DNA of 64,000 nucleotides, from the NCBI GenBank assembly GCA_019400425.1, contig JAFREE010000027.1, positions 62,001 to 126,000 of the forward strand, read 5' to 3'. The position numbers and the translations under genes are program-made. The notes under the pieces were generated by a model. The model ran no database searches. It had not been told where the DNA came from and saw nothing but the letters and a program-made list of their open reading frames with translations. The DNA comes from Hymenochaete sp. R1 (taxonomy: Eukaryota; Basidiomycota; Agaricomycetes; Hymenochaetales; Hymenochaetaceae). This document shows, piece by piece, positions 37,823 through 49,250 of this stretch. Each line of letters starts with the position of its first letter. The stretch's first letter is position 1.

Positions 37823-39058
37823 TTAATCACGCTTCGAATGCCCTGAAGCTCCAGCAATAAGCGTAGAAGGAAGTTCCTGGTCACCTACAGAGTACAACAG
37901 GGATATGGATCCAAAGGCAACAATGATGATCCCAACAACGGTACCTGCAAGGAGGACGAACGATCTAAACCAACCATAAACGTAAGATTACAAGTAGAGT
38001 ATCATTTGAACGGGCTACTCACGAGCTGATATCTTTCCTCTCGCACGCCTCGCCTGCCCACTCTTCCAATTTCCCTGTCTCATCATCCCTCGTGGCACTG
38101 CACGCGCACACAAAGCACATCCGGCCAATCTTATTCGCTTGTAGACAGCTGCCATGGCCAGAGCAACCATCGGTGGCGTTCCCGCAAGCTTCAGCAGTCG
38201 TGAAGCAGGTTGAGATGCCACTGATAGGTTGTTGCGGAGAAGGGAGTGGGAAGGGCGATTGCTCTGGGGGTTGCTGGCGTTTGTCGTTGATTGTGGAGAA
38301 AGAGAGAGTAGATGGAAAGGTGATAAGTGCTAGGGAAAGCTTCTTGTCATTTGCGATAGCCGATTCGAAGAGCGCTCGCGTCGATTCAGCTGCGAGACCA
38401 TAAATCTCGCTCTCTCGACCATATTCCATCCGTAAGTCATCCAAGCCTTGCAGACTCAGCGCTCCGAAGACGCCGGGTTCATCGGACTCGATGACGGTTA
38501 CAGCCTGGGTCATCTCGGAGAGAAATTTGTCGGTTGCGGATGAGGGATGGGCACCAAAGACGTCTATGAGGCGAGGAAGGGCTGCTGAGGCATGTGGCGC
38601 TTCGCTGAGGACGGTTTCATAGACATGTTCTGCACGTTGAATGTACGAGGAAAGAAGCAGCGAAGCACCGTCATTACCAGCCGATCGTGCATTTAGGGTG
38701 TAGTACTGGCTAAACGACGAGGGTAAAGCGTCTTTCCAGTTTGTCAGAACCAGGGACGTAACGCGTAGAAATTGGGAGACTCACCACGGGTAGACTCCTC
38801 GCTCATCGTCATCAGCAACGCATTACTCCCCCCGGCGCCTACAAATGAGCCACCATGTAGTAGCCATTCCACGCCGTATGTATCTTGAACCGAATCGAAC
38901 TCCTCCAGTCCAAGGTGATGTGATACCACCGCTCGTGCTTGGGTTGGCGAAAGAGTTTTCGGCGACGAAGTGAATGGTGGGTTTGAAGGATGTAAAAAAA
39001 TGCGGACTCCAAGGGCTAAGTCGGCGAGCAAAAGCAGGAGGTACCCCTTGGTCAACAT
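37823..39058 (-). CDS. Vps3844-domain membrane protein
   Basis: Begins MLTKGYLLLLLADLALGVRI at 39058, an N-terminal signal sequence. Three or four exons. The lumenal part is poorly conserved; the C-terminal third is diagnostic: CFTTAEACGNATDGCSGHG, then C-x5-G-x-x-CFVCACSAT, GEACERKDIS, a single transmembrane helix (FVLLAGTVVGIIIVAFGSIS) and LLYSVGDQELPSTLIAG. This EGF-like Cys cluster plus helix plus GDQELPS tail matches the fungal Vps3844 (formerly DUF3844) C-terminal domain of ER/vacuolar-pathway type I membrane proteins. The role in sorting is by family name only. Upstream ATG at 39154 would add an Arg-rich leader before the signal sequence and is unlikely. The gene shares a 500-bp divergent promoter with TSR1. 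Confidence 0.85.
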
Positions 39059-39562
39059 TTTGGTGTCGTGGTGGTTGACCGACAGTGACGAGGAAGACCG
39101 TTCACGACGACGGCGACCGCAAGGCATACAGCTAAATTTGGAAATAATCAACACGTGACTTTATGCTGCCTTGAAATTTCCCCTTCGACCTCATATGCAT
39201 ATAGCTTTCTACCACCATCATAGCCTCTACCCACACTATAGCGAAGAGGAGAAGAGTTAAAGTTTATACGAGAGCTTTCGCGCTGAAATTTCAGCGATAA
39301 GCGGGCCTGTTATTCTGTGGAACTTTTCCAAGGAGACTCCAAAACTCGGTGCGTATGCGAAAGATCTTGTCCTAAAGCGTGGGCTTCTGATTATATCTTA
39401 GACTCTCACTCGAGGAAGCTTAGAATTGGCATTTCGATAGTTTCACTACTCCACGGGACTCTACGAGATTGAGTTCTGTAGATAATACGATCATAGAACG
39501 AATATATCAAGCCTCGTTAAACACAGGAAATATCATACTAAACGGAAGCTAACTTCAATAAA
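39059..39562. other. Divergent promoter of Vps3844 gene and TSR1
   Basis: 504 bp between two start codons pointing away from each other; no coding potential seen, no clear TATA box. Confidence 0.5.
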
Positions 39563-42541
39563 ATGGCTACAGCGGTTCACCATCATCGGCCAACACTTAA
39601 ACAGGTGATAGTGATCCGAAATCGTTCATTGTCGCTTTTCTAACTCAGCTACAGACCAATAAGCCTTTCAAATCCAAACATTCAACCAAGTCAGCCTTAA
39701 AAGATCTCGCGAAAGGTACTTCCTTGCCAGAAGGTTTTCTAGTATCATCACTTACTCTTGCATAGGCAAAGTCAACAGGCAATCACCCAAGGCTGCCCAC
39801 TTTGGTGCCCAATCGGATGCTGCTCAGCTTCGAGCTAACAGAAAAAATACTGCCAGACTCACCCAAATAAAGAAGCGGCAAGAACTAATCTCGTCAACAA
39901 AAATATTCAACGGCATTGATGGGGCGCCCCGCATCGTAGCTGTCATTCCGCTTACGAGTGATGTAAATGCAAGAAGAGCGAGTGCGTCGCTTGTGCGGTC
40001 GCTAGACGCCGGATTAGAATTTCCACCTGAATTAGGAACGTGGAAAGTGAAGTGCGTCGAAGTCATACAAACTTCTCTGCTTTATTCTGGTACTCAAAAC
40101 AATCACCAGAGCCGATCGCTTCAAAACGTCCATCCAATTCCTCCACCTTCCATACCGCACCCTCTTTGCCGCCCTCGAAGCAGCCAAAGTTGCTGACTAT
40201 GTTATTTTCGTCCTATCACCGACCATCGAAGTTGACGGCTGGGGTGACACCCTTCTACGTGCCCTCCAAGCTCAAGGATTGCCTGAAGTCGTCGCGACGT
40301 GTGTTGATCCTGAATCAGACACTGGCAGTGATGAGAGGACTCAGGCGGATCCAAAAGGAAGAGGGTTTGTACTGAAGAGCTTGACGAGCTTTATGCAATA
40401 CTTCGTCCCATCCCTCAAAAGAGTTTATGATCTTTCAATATCGAGCGATCGATCGAATGCTTTAAGAGCAGTATGTGAAGGGAAGCCGAACGATGTTCGT
40501 TGGAGGATGGGAAGACCCTGGGTTCTTGCCGAAGAAGTTTCGTGGGCAATGAACACGAACTCAGATGTACCTATCATACCCGGTGATGGGGGACAAAAGC
40601 TCGGGCGCTTGCATGTCACGGGTGTTATCCGTGGGGCGCCGCTTTCTGCCAACAGACTCGTTCATCTTCCTGGCCACGGTGATTTCCAGGTTGAGAGAGT
40701 TGTGTCAGCGTCCCTCCCGCGCTCTGGCCGAGGCTCAAACGGGCGCACAGAGTCAGGAATGGAGGTTGAGCCGACGACGCTTGCTGAGCCGAATGCGGAT
40801 GATGCGGATTCACTTGTGAGCACGAACGTGCCCGATGAGACGATGAACGAGCAGACGTGGCCGACAGAGGACGAGATGCGCGGTACTGGCGTAGATGTGG
40901 AGGGAACAATTAACAGTTTGAGAATCCCGGATGCGAAGAAAGGTACAACCCCGAGACGGGTGAAGAAAGTGCCCAAGGGTTGGAGCGAATATCAGGCTGC
41001 ATGGATTGTAGAAGACGAAGACGAGGGTGAAGATGGCATTGAGAATGGCCGGGAATTTGTCAACGATGAAGACGTTGGTATGAAAGATGATGCTAGCGAG
41101 GAGGAAGGTTCAGAAAAAGAGGAAGAAAGTGATATGGAAGATCTTCCAGAGATCACAACAACAAATGGCGGAGAGGTTGCCTTCAAAGACTTGGATATGG
41201 AGGAAGAAACCAGGCAGTCAGTACTCACCATCCTCTTTCTAACTCCCAGCGCGGCCTTCTTTTCGTTTGTATGCTCACTCGATGTCTTCTAAGGCTGGAT
41301 GAATGGCGTTCTCGCTCGCGTGCCAATGAGGAAGCTGAAGATGCCGAATTTCCCGACGAGATCGACACACCGAAGGATGTTTCCGCGCGCACACGTTTCC
41401 AGCGGTACAGAGGCCTACGCTCTTTCCGCACGAGCCCTTGGGATCCCTACGAAAACTTGCCAAGAGAATATGGGCGGATTTTCCAATTCGAAGACTATAA
41501 GCGGACAGAAACCAATGTGAAGAGAAGGGCAGAAGCGGAAGACTATGGCGTCGCGGTTCGTACTGGCTTGTGTTCGTCGCGTGGATATTAGTTGTCTAAC
41601 CATTTTATAATGATTGGTTGAACTCATCCAGCCTGGAACGAGAGTGACTATTACACTCAAAGACACGCCCGAAAATGCCTCGCACTACGATCCAACCTAC
41701 CCGTTCTCGCTTTTCGGTCTTCTCGAGCATGAACACAAGATCTCTGTCCTCAACTTCTCAGTGCAGCGTAATACTGAGTATGACGCGCCCGTGCGTTCGA
41801 AGGACCCTCTGGTCCTTTGCTACGGCCCACGCCGTCTCAATGTAAACCCCGTTTACAGTCAATTAACACGTGGTGGTGGGAAGGGAGCGAATAACGTCCA
41901 CAAGTTCGAGAGATGGCTGAGGCATGGGGTGACGAGCGTGGCGAGTGTCTTTGCGCCCATTACTTTTGGAAACCAACCCTGCATGCTTCTGAGAGAGACT
42001 GAAGATTCACAAGGTAATCAATTCTCTCTCGCTCTTTCTTTAATTGAAACTTACGTACCCCTGGTGCAATCCAGCCCCTGAGCTCGTTGCGATGGGTTCC
42101 TTCCTGAACACAGACACGACTAGAATCGTCGCGAAACGTATTGTTCTCACAGGACATCCCTTTAAATTGCACAAAAAGACTGCCACCGTGCGGTACATGT
42201 TCTTCAACCCTGGTGCGTAGTCTATCATTGAGCATCAAGTATTCTTCTCTCTAACAAATCACTTTATGCCTCCAATGATCACAGATGACGTCCACTACTT
42301 TGCTCCTGTCCAGCTTCACACGAAATATGGTCGAACCGGCCATATTCGCGAATCTTTGGGTACGCACGGATATTTCAAAGCGCATTTCGACAGGCCGATC
42401 ACGCAAATGGATACTGTGTGCATGTCTCTGTACAAGCGCGTTTATCCTCGATGGGCGACGATGTGGAAAGGGCCTGCCACCGTAATTTCTGGAAATGACG
42501 AGGCGAGGGATGTGCCGGACGAGGATGCTATGGAAGAGTGA
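39563..42541 (+). CDS. TSR1: 40S ribosome maturation factor TSR1
   Basis: GTPase-like factor (without GTPase activity) that binds late pre-40S particles in nucleus and cytoplasm. Starts [14 protein letters not shown], then [23 protein letters not shown] after a short intron, the usual TSR1/BMS1 N-terminus. Next come the degenerate G-domain ([20 protein letters not shown] and, across an intron, [19 protein letters not shown]) and the AARP2CN domain ([32 protein letters not shown]). An acidic linker ([26 protein letters not shown]) precedes the DUF663 C-terminal domain ([64 protein letters not shown]). Stop at 42539-42541. Around six introns. Family assignment is secure. Confidence 0.95.
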
Positions 42542-43142
42542 GTTACTACCGACGAGTAAAGCAGTGTATTATTAGAGTCAGGATATTGCAAGATCACTTC
42601 GCTTTGATTCGTGTTTGGACTACCACTGCTAACCAGAGGGAGGATGGAGAAGACCCTTAAAAGAGAGCGTCAGCTCCTATCAGTCGACTTATCAAGCTTT
42701 GGCGAATTCTAGTTATTAATGCACATGAGCAGGGAAGATCTGTCGACCTTTTTCTGTCACGAACCCTTCTCTTGACCTTGCCTTTTTAACCCCCCCCCCC
42801 CCCCTTTTTTTTCTTCCTTCTCTGAAAAAAAGGAAGAGGATAATCGCGATTTGCTTCCTGGGGAAGGGAGGTCTATCATAGTAAATAGCAGGCTATTACA
42901 TCTTGGGTTTTGGCCTCAACGACTCGTCCTTTCACCTTTCAGTACCTTCAGGTTTGTACTAGCTAAGTACCGCAAAGTATCCCAACAACCTGATTGGGAA
43001 AGAGCAAACATGACTGGACTATAAGCCTGCAGTCTTTTCTCAAGCAAGTATCCCCTTTCACTCTTTGGACAAGTACGGATTCAAACCACTCGTCAGTTCT
43101 TTTCGTCCACTTATCTGTCCCTGGAGCCTTAATTCCTCGGTA
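42542..43142. other. Intergenic with homopolymer tract
   Basis: Contains C15 (42790-42804) directly followed by T8 (42805-42812), an extreme pyrimidine run. Otherwise TSR1 3' region and the promoter of the next gene; no coding potential seen. Confidence 0.6.
42790..42812. repeat. C15-T8 homopolymer tract
   Basis: Fifteen C followed directly by eight T between TSR1 and the first KTAEWSE gene. Low-complexity DNA, prone to polymerase slippage and assembly error; no function assigned. Confidence 0.9.
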
Positions 43143-44663
43143 ATGAGCCAAAGCTCTAGTGAGTCCATAGTTGCTATTTCTACTTCGTATTTTATATTTA
43201 ATCCAGAAATTGCAGATTATGATAGCATCCCGTCCACTGCGGGAGACGCGGGATCGTCAAGTCGCCAAGGTCGTAAAGGTGGTCGAGGTAACGACCAGCC
43301 AAACAAATCCAAAACTGAGTCAGAGCTGAAGAAGACTGCAGAATGGAGTGAAGATTGGACATGGCAGAACTGGGCCTCGCACGTCAAGATGAAATCCACC
43401 AGGATCGATGGGGAACATTCCCATTTGTATCGCGCCTTTGTTCAGTCTCTGCATAACGAAAGCAAGCCGAGTACTTTACAGATCCTCAATCGAAAAAGAA
43501 TTTACCAGAAAATTCTTTACGACGATTACGACTACGCACTGTCTTCTTTCTTCAGTGCCCTCGAGTTAGAGAAGCAAAGTGAAAACCAGGATGCTATCAT
43601 CTCCCTCACGGAATGTATGGAACAGGGTTATAAATTCCGAGGATTATTCGAAGAAGGAAAGGCATATCGACTGATGCAGTTGAAATACCGCTTCGAATAC
43701 GAGAGGGGCATGGATCCAACACAGCAAGCCTCTTCACGCCTCAATTTCTTGAAACAACTTTCAAAAGATGTTGGTAAATGGTTCCAATACATCTACGACG
43801 AGCTCTCAAAAGGAAACAAATGGGAGTCCGAAAGCGTCAGCAAGTTCGTCGCCTTTTGGGAAAGAGACGCCACGCTTCTGAATAATGCTACCTTCACCAG
43901 CATCGGCTTTTTGGAAAGCCATATGACCAACTTCGATTCTGTCGTTGTTGATGATATGAACGCACACGGGCTCGATCCGGGAGCGGAGCAGACGGTACGC
44001 ACCAACCACACACGACACGCCTTGAAATGGGAGTTTATGAACGACGAAGACAAGCATGCGAAAGCGAACGCTCTTCTTTGGCAGTACCTCTCATGGCATT
44101 ATTATGCTGACGTGTGTTCTGAAAGCATCACCGCTTTGACGGAGGCTGGGTTGCGGAAAGAACAGGCTGCGGAAGTAGAAAGGCTGAGAAGTCTTCGACA
44201 CTCCCTCCAAAACTCGACAAGCTCAATGATTCAGACTCACGGACACCGGCTGCATGAGCTGCTTGATATCGAGAGCCTGCGACACATGTATCTTGGAACG
44301 AAATCGACGGAGCTGGGACGACTTAAAATGCAGTTTCGCCGCATCCGCCATAAGAACATTACAATACGTAGACTCGAGCAACGCATCTCGGAAGCACCGA
44401 CAGGTAATTCACAAAGCTCAAGCTCTGCTGGTTTCTCCGACTCCCTCAATTTGGAAATAGCCAATGCCAAAGCCTGTCTACATAAGTTGGCAAGCCGATA
44501 CCACAAGAAGTTCATAGAGAATGCGTTAGCTTTGGGTCTCACTGAGAAAGACAAGGCTGACCTTGACTTTCAAGGTCAACGTACTGGGAGGACGCAAAAG
44601 AAGAGGCCCGAGCGTGAAAGTGATGAGAAGACGGGACATAAAAAGAAGAAAATCGACGATTGA
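43143..44663 (+). CDS. KTAEWSE-family protein, member 1 (unrecognised)
   Basis: Open frame of 506 codons from MSQSSS at 43143; an optional 45-bp intron (gtgagtcc..tccag, about 43159-43203) would leave the frame intact. I recognise no known family, but two paralogs lie at 52405 and 54634. Shared blocks in order: KKTAEWSEDWTWQNWASHV near the N-terminus; RIYQKILYDDYDYALSSFF; FWERDATLLNN; LLWQYLSWHYYADV; LLDIESLRHMYLGTKSTELG then RLKMQFRRIRHKNITIRRLE. Nearly all of it should be alpha-helical and charged, with coiled-coil potential in the last third. The tail is strongly basic (KKRPERESDEKTGHKKKK), a bipartite nuclear signal. No signal peptide, transmembrane segment or catalytic motif. Probably a nuclear protein with a protein- or nucleic-acid-binding role, but that is inference only. 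Confidence 0.8.
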   Translation: MSQSSSESIVAISTSYFIFNPEIADYDSIPSTAGDAGSSSRQGRKGGRGNDQPNKSKTESELKKTAEWSEDWTWQNWASHVKMKSTRIDGEHSHLYRAFVQSLHNESKPSTLQILNRKRIYQKILYDDYDYALSSFFSALELEKQSENQDAIISLTECMEQGYKFRGLFEEGKAYRLMQLKYRFEYERGMDPTQQASSRLNFLKQLSKDVGKWFQYIYDELSKGNKWESESVSKFVAFWERDATLLNNATFTSIGFLESHMTNFDSVVVDDMNAHGLDPGAEQTVRTNHTRHALKWEFMNDEDKHAKANALLWQYLSWHYYADVCSESITALTEAGLRKEQAAEVERLRSLRHSLQNSTSSMIQTHGHRLHELLDIESLRHMYLGTKSTELGRLKMQFRRIRHKNITIRRLEQRISEAPTGNSQSSSSAGFSDSLNLEIANAKACLHKLASRYHKKFIENALALGLTEKDKADLDFQGQRTGRTQKKRPERESDEKTGHKKKKIDD

Positions 44664-44995
44664 GAAGAATCCATGGTTCTTTCTTTCCTACTTCAATATA
44701 CGTACAAGTTGTAACTGTGCGGGCTCTCGCCACATTTTTGACAAATGAGATCATTATTTCACTTTATACAGGCAAGTAAGGAAGCGCTTGGCGCGACCCA
44801 AGGCATCACGTCGACGACTGTACGTGACTTTTCTGTACCTTTGCCTTGTAATTTATACCTTCACTCGAAGTTGGAAGCGATGCGCGCGAGTGCGTACATA
44901 AACGACTCGGAGGAATGACCCGACTTCGTTGTGAAAGGATGTGTCGTCTCGCGCATGATATCAAATGTACAATTTGGAAGAAAATTACCGATATT

Positions 44996-45953
44996 ATCAA
45001 ATGGGGATTCTATCAAGCTCTTTGAGCGTCCAGTACCTCTTGAGATTCTCCGGCTGCAGATCGGCAACTTCTTCGTCGAGGTGGGTCATGAGAACATCCC
45101 TGAGAGGTATGCATTAGTCCATATCAAAAAAAAGTAGAACCTAGGTAAGGACAACGATACCGGAAAGAATCAAGACATTCCCGCATCCGTTCGGGCGAGT
45201 ATTTGGTTGGATCCAAACGGAACTCGTGAGTGAGAGCATTGAGTCGGATGAGACCTGGGGAGGAGAATGCCAGAATTCGATCGAGCACGGAGAGCACAGA
45301 CATACGTGAGCGCAAGGCTAAAAATATACATTTTCTTTCGAGGCGTACCGTCATGGATACCCTCGTGCGATTTTTTGTGTTGTTCATCGTCGGCAAATTG
45401 AGGCATCTTCTTCGCCAATTCGGGGAATATAAAGCGCTACGTTATGCGTTGAGAAATTAGAAACAGAACAAGTAATTGCTGTTAGAAACGGTATCACTTC
45501 TTCAATTGAATGGTGAGCTTCAAGATCTACGGCGGAAAAGTTGTTAACTCTCGCACGCATGCTCGATAAGCACGGGAAAATAGTCTTACGCTTCCTTAGA
45601 CTGTCCGCCTCTCGTAGGTACATAGTCAATGACATCTGCTTCGAAAAGGATCCATCGGCTAGCTTTGATAATATTTAGCGTATGTATCGACAAAGTCGTG
45701 AGATAGCACTCCTACACACTTCGTAGACTCGATTGACTAGAGAATTTGACATAATCAAAGTCGGCTATAGGCTATCACTTCTTGAATGGGTTACTCACAT
45801 TCCACTTTGAAGTGATCATGAAAGTACTCCATGGTCGTTGAAAGCTGAAGTGGAATGTATCTCGTATACACTTTTTTTAAGAAATTGTAGAGGAATGATA
45901 CGAACCTTCGCCCAACGGGTTTCTTCGTCATCAACGCCAAAGTTCCTGAACAT
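44996..45953 (-). CDS. Hemerythrin-like (HHE) domain protein
   Basis: Eight short exons, all with canonical splice sites, join to about 165 residues from MFRNFGVDDEETRWAK (45953). The helical HHE pattern is clear: TMEYFHDHFKVEFNRVYE, LADGSFSKQMSLTMYLREA, KHLEAHHSIEERFIFPEL, DDEQHKKSHEGIHDG, and DVLMTHLDEEVADLQPENL, supplying the His/Glu ligands of a di-iron centre. The ending YWTLKELDRIPI resembles other basidiomycete hemerythrin-like proteins. Such proteins bind O2, iron or reactive species; the exact role here is unknown. No signal peptide. It is divergently arranged with the SDH anchor gene, sharing about 450 bp of upstream DNA. Because exons are short the structure rests on homology of the joined product, which reads well throughout. 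Confidence 0.85.
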
Positions 45954-46399
45954 AGTTCTTGATTGACTCTTAGATTGGACAAACGTACGCAAAGTAGAGT
46001 GAGTTCCTTGAAGCAGACCGGCGAGACGTGAACGCATTCAATGGGTTGCCACCACAACCCGGTCCGACAGATTCTACGGCTCTTTATACGATTTTGCTAG
46101 GTAGTTGCTGAGAAAGACATGATAATGTGGGGTAAGCCAAATCGCGTGAGTCTTATTGGCCTTTTGCCTTATGAGTATGAGAATTAATTGCCATATTTGG
46201 GTATCGGGCCTGTCCGGGACAACGGCCAACGGGATGAAGCTTGTGAATGAATTGTGCTCATCGTTCTCTTTTGCCTCTTTCCTCAGCTATCGACGCCGAC
46301 CAACACCGACTGCGGTTAAAGAACGCCGACAGCGGCGAGAAGTAACTGTATTCGGTAACACCCTCTTAAAGAGCACGAGAAAGAGAGACTGAAGAAGGA
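45954..46399. other. Divergent promoter, hemerythrin-like gene and SDH4
   Basis: 446 bp between two outward-pointing starts, no coding potential recognised. Confidence 0.5.
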
Positions 46400-47201
46400 T
46401 GTCGATGACAGCAGCGAACAACCTCTTTCGCGCATCGGCGGTCTTGCGTAGACCTGCTAATCGTGCTCTAGTCTCGAGGGCTATTCAGCAAAGTGAGTCT
46501 AATAATCAATTATCGTAACGTATGAAGAGGACTGACATTGCGTGGCTCAGCTCGGGCCAACTCCTCTGCTTCTCATTCACCCGCATCGTACCAATATGTC
46601 CCAGGAGGACGTGAGTGGCCACGCCTTTACCTTCGTTCAGCGCGCATGTGTTGATTCTATTTTATAGCCATATACAAGGGCGAAGTCAACGAACCAACCC
46701 CTTTCCCTCCACCCAACAAGGCGCATGGGTCCAATCACTGGGCATTCGAGAGACTTCTCAGTGCATCGCTTGTCCCTATCACCGCTGCAGCCGCAGTGAC
46801 AACAGGGAGCCAATATCCGCTCGTCGATGCGGCCTTGGGCCTTTCTCTGATCATGCACAGTCATATCGGGGTGAGTCACTTCTTCTTTCTTTTTTGTCTC
46901 GTTGCAACAGCGCGAAACATATGGCGCACTCTTGTTTTCCCCAAACTTAATCTGATGCCTTCTTCATGTTGCAGTTTGAGTCTTGTCGTGTCGATTACCT
47001 CCACCCACGCAAGTTTCCTCGGCTTGGGCCTCTCACCAAGTGGACTATACGTGGACTCACCGCTGGAGCTGTTTACGGTGTGTTTATGTTCAACACGAAC
47101 GACATTGGTAAGTCTCATCCTCGCCTTTTTGTATGTTACTTCTCTAAATAATGCCCGCGACAGGTCTTTCCGAGCTCATCTCACGAGTGTGGCACGCATA
47201 A
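46400..47201 (+). CDS. SDH4: Succinate dehydrogenase membrane anchor subunit (CybS)
   Basis: Small anchor subunit of mitochondrial complex II, carrying heme b and quinone site. N-terminus MSMTAANNLFRASAVLRRPANRALVSRAIQQ is a mitochondrial presequence. After introns the mature part reads NKAHGSNHWAFERLLSASLVPITAAA, LVDAALGLSLIMHSHIG, FESCRVDYLHPRKFPRLGPL and AGAVYGVFMFNTNDIG-LSELISRVWHA. The H-x-H-x-GFES-x-x-x-DY stretch contains the heme-ligand His and the quinone-site Asp-Tyr of CybS. Three predicted helices. Five or so introns, final exon 47164-47201. Identification is secure from these motifs and the length of about 190 residues. Confidence 0.93.
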
Positions 47202-47752
47202 GTCTCTCAAAAGCCTTTATGCACCAAGAGCTTCACTCGCGCCTTTCCCCTTTTGTTGTCTTCTATTTTGTCCGGTAGTCATTAATGAAATCGCGGTTGC
47301 GACTCGCATCAAGCTTTGCATAGGTGGATCAACGGAACACAAAGATGAAAAGCGGACGTCATGTACGCAGTATGAGGGATCGACATTCTGGCATTACATC
47401 GATTTTGTGACATTACGCTACTTTGTTTTACACAATTATACAAGATAGCTGGGATGAGGCAACCAAACTCAAGTCCGTAGGAATTGTACAAGAATGGCGG
47501 AATATCGAAAATTCTTTGAAAACATAAGGATAGTGTTTGTGAGCGTGAGCAAGATGTGCAAAATAAATAATGTGAGTTCATGACGCCTATGTGTCCAATG
47601 GATGTAAGGAAAGGAAAGGTCGACTCAAAAAGAGCGAGTAAACGAATGAAAAAAATGAAGGTGATTAGGAAATGACCATCGTCCGTTTGTGGGCAATCCA
47701 CTTTTTCTTTAAAAAAATCATACGTTTCATCGGAAATCACTTCCAAATGATC
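47202..47752. other. Convergent intergenic region
   Basis: Lies between the 3' ends of SDH4 and the generic peroxidase; a 145-codon minus-strand frame here has no family features and is rejected as a gene. Confidence 0.5.
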
Positions 47753-49250
47753 TCACAAAGAGGGGAGAGGGCTAGGGCAAGACTTTTCCACATCTTTTGA
47801 CGTGCATTGACCTTGTCCATCCAGCTTCGGATACGCAGCCGACTTTGTCGTGAGCGCCTTCGGCTGTGGCACAGCGTCTGAGCAGTCGATTAGAGAGCCA
47901 CGCTCGTGCCCAATAATCGCCATCTTGGCCATCGAAGCGCGGAAGGAGGACATCATATAGTCTTGGTTATCTACATTGATAGAAAGACAATCGAATTGGG
48001 TTCAGGTGGGTGGGTGGTAAAGGAAGTGGCAATTGAGACTCACTGATCATCGACTGCCACGCACAACTCGTTCGCGAGTCATGTGCCAGATTGAAATCAG
48101 ACGCCAACCGCATTTCGTTCGTCTTCCACTCTGCACTCTTCACCTGGGACGGCGTCGAGCTCCCATTTCCCGACGCCGAGCTCGGCAGGGTACTCCCATG
48201 TCCAGGGTAGCCCGTCCCCTTCAACAGCACATCCAAGTAAAATTGCGAATCAAACACCTCTGGCGTTGAGTCCAATTCCGGCGAAGAGTCGTCGTTCCCT
48301 GGGTTTGAAAATGCTGGAAGAGATCGGTCGACGTGTCCCGCACGCGCGATACTATGGCTCGCGAGCAATGCTACAGCATCATCTGCACTCAACCCAATAT
48401 CTTCGAACCTCTCGATGACTTCGTCGGCGGTGTCGAACGGCGCGGGCACGGCACCATCCTGTGCCGCACCTTTAGCGTCTGGTCGGCCGGCAAGAAATTC
48501 AAGACGAGGTGCACCTGGGCAATTCGTGAGAGCGACAGCTGCGGCAAATTGGACGAGGTCTCCGGCAGAGACAGAGGAGTGACGGGAGAGAACGGGAAGA
48601 AGGGCTGAGACGACGGGTGAAATACCTGCATTGGCAACGTAGCTAAGTTCGGTGGTGCTATAGAGAAGGAAAGAGCCATCGGCGCCACCACCGGTGAAGG
48701 CGCCCGAGAGGGAGAATCCGACGGCGTCGTGGAAGCTAACACGAAGTGCAGAGCGGGCTGGTGATATCAAAATAGTCAGTTTTTTGTGTGATTGGGGATT
48801 ATAGACGATAACTCACCATGGGCTCCGCACTCGTTGTTAAAGACATTTTCTTGAAGATCGTCTACAAGAGAGTAGAAAGGCTCGCACGTGGTCTGAAAGA
48901 AAAGGATAGAGCCTACATTAGTCTTATTTTGGAATTTCTCTAGCATGAATACCCACAGTTCCAGACCCAGAAGTGTAATTCGAGCCAGAGCCAGAGCCAG
49001 AGCCCGAACTTGAACCAGTCTGAGTAGCTGGCCCTGAGCCTGAATAGCCCGAACTCGAATGGCCTCCACCTCCACTTCCACCATAGCCTCCCCATCCTCC
49101 CCATGATGGCCACGAAAAACCAGACCCGCCCCCGCCCCATGGACGCGCTTCAACCGTACCCGCATGGAAGCCCATCAACAGCGCCCACAAGGCAACTGAC
49201 GATGCCACACTAGTAAAAGACCGACCCGAGCTCAAGCGCACCATTATCAC
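47753..49250 (-). CDS. Generic class II peroxidase without Mn site, Gly/Ser-rich N-terminus
   Basis: Secreted heme peroxidase of the fungal class II family. Signal peptide to about residue 33 (ALWALLMGFHAGTVEA), then a linker of about 65 residues made of Gly/Trp then Ser/Gly repeats (SSSGSGSGSGSNYTSGSG) that other copies lack. The catalytic domain shows DDLQENVFNNECGAH spliced to ARSALRVSFHD (distal Arg and His kept), [30 protein letters not shown] and LLASHSIARAGHVD (proximal His kept). All three Mn-ligand positions are changed: Glu to Ala, Glu to Ser, Asp to Gly. Ala stands at the catalytic Trp position, so neither Mn(II) nor long-range oxidation of lignin is expected; a generic low-redox peroxidase is the best call. 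A 30-residue Ser/Gly/Asn insertion precedes EMRLASDF. Stop at 47753. The ATG at 49244 is an alternative start. Confidence 0.9.

Noticed and set aside
47309..47746. 145-codon minus-strand frame between SDH4 and the generic peroxidase
   Set aside because: T-rich convergent 3' region giving Phe/Leu/Ser-rich peptide without features.
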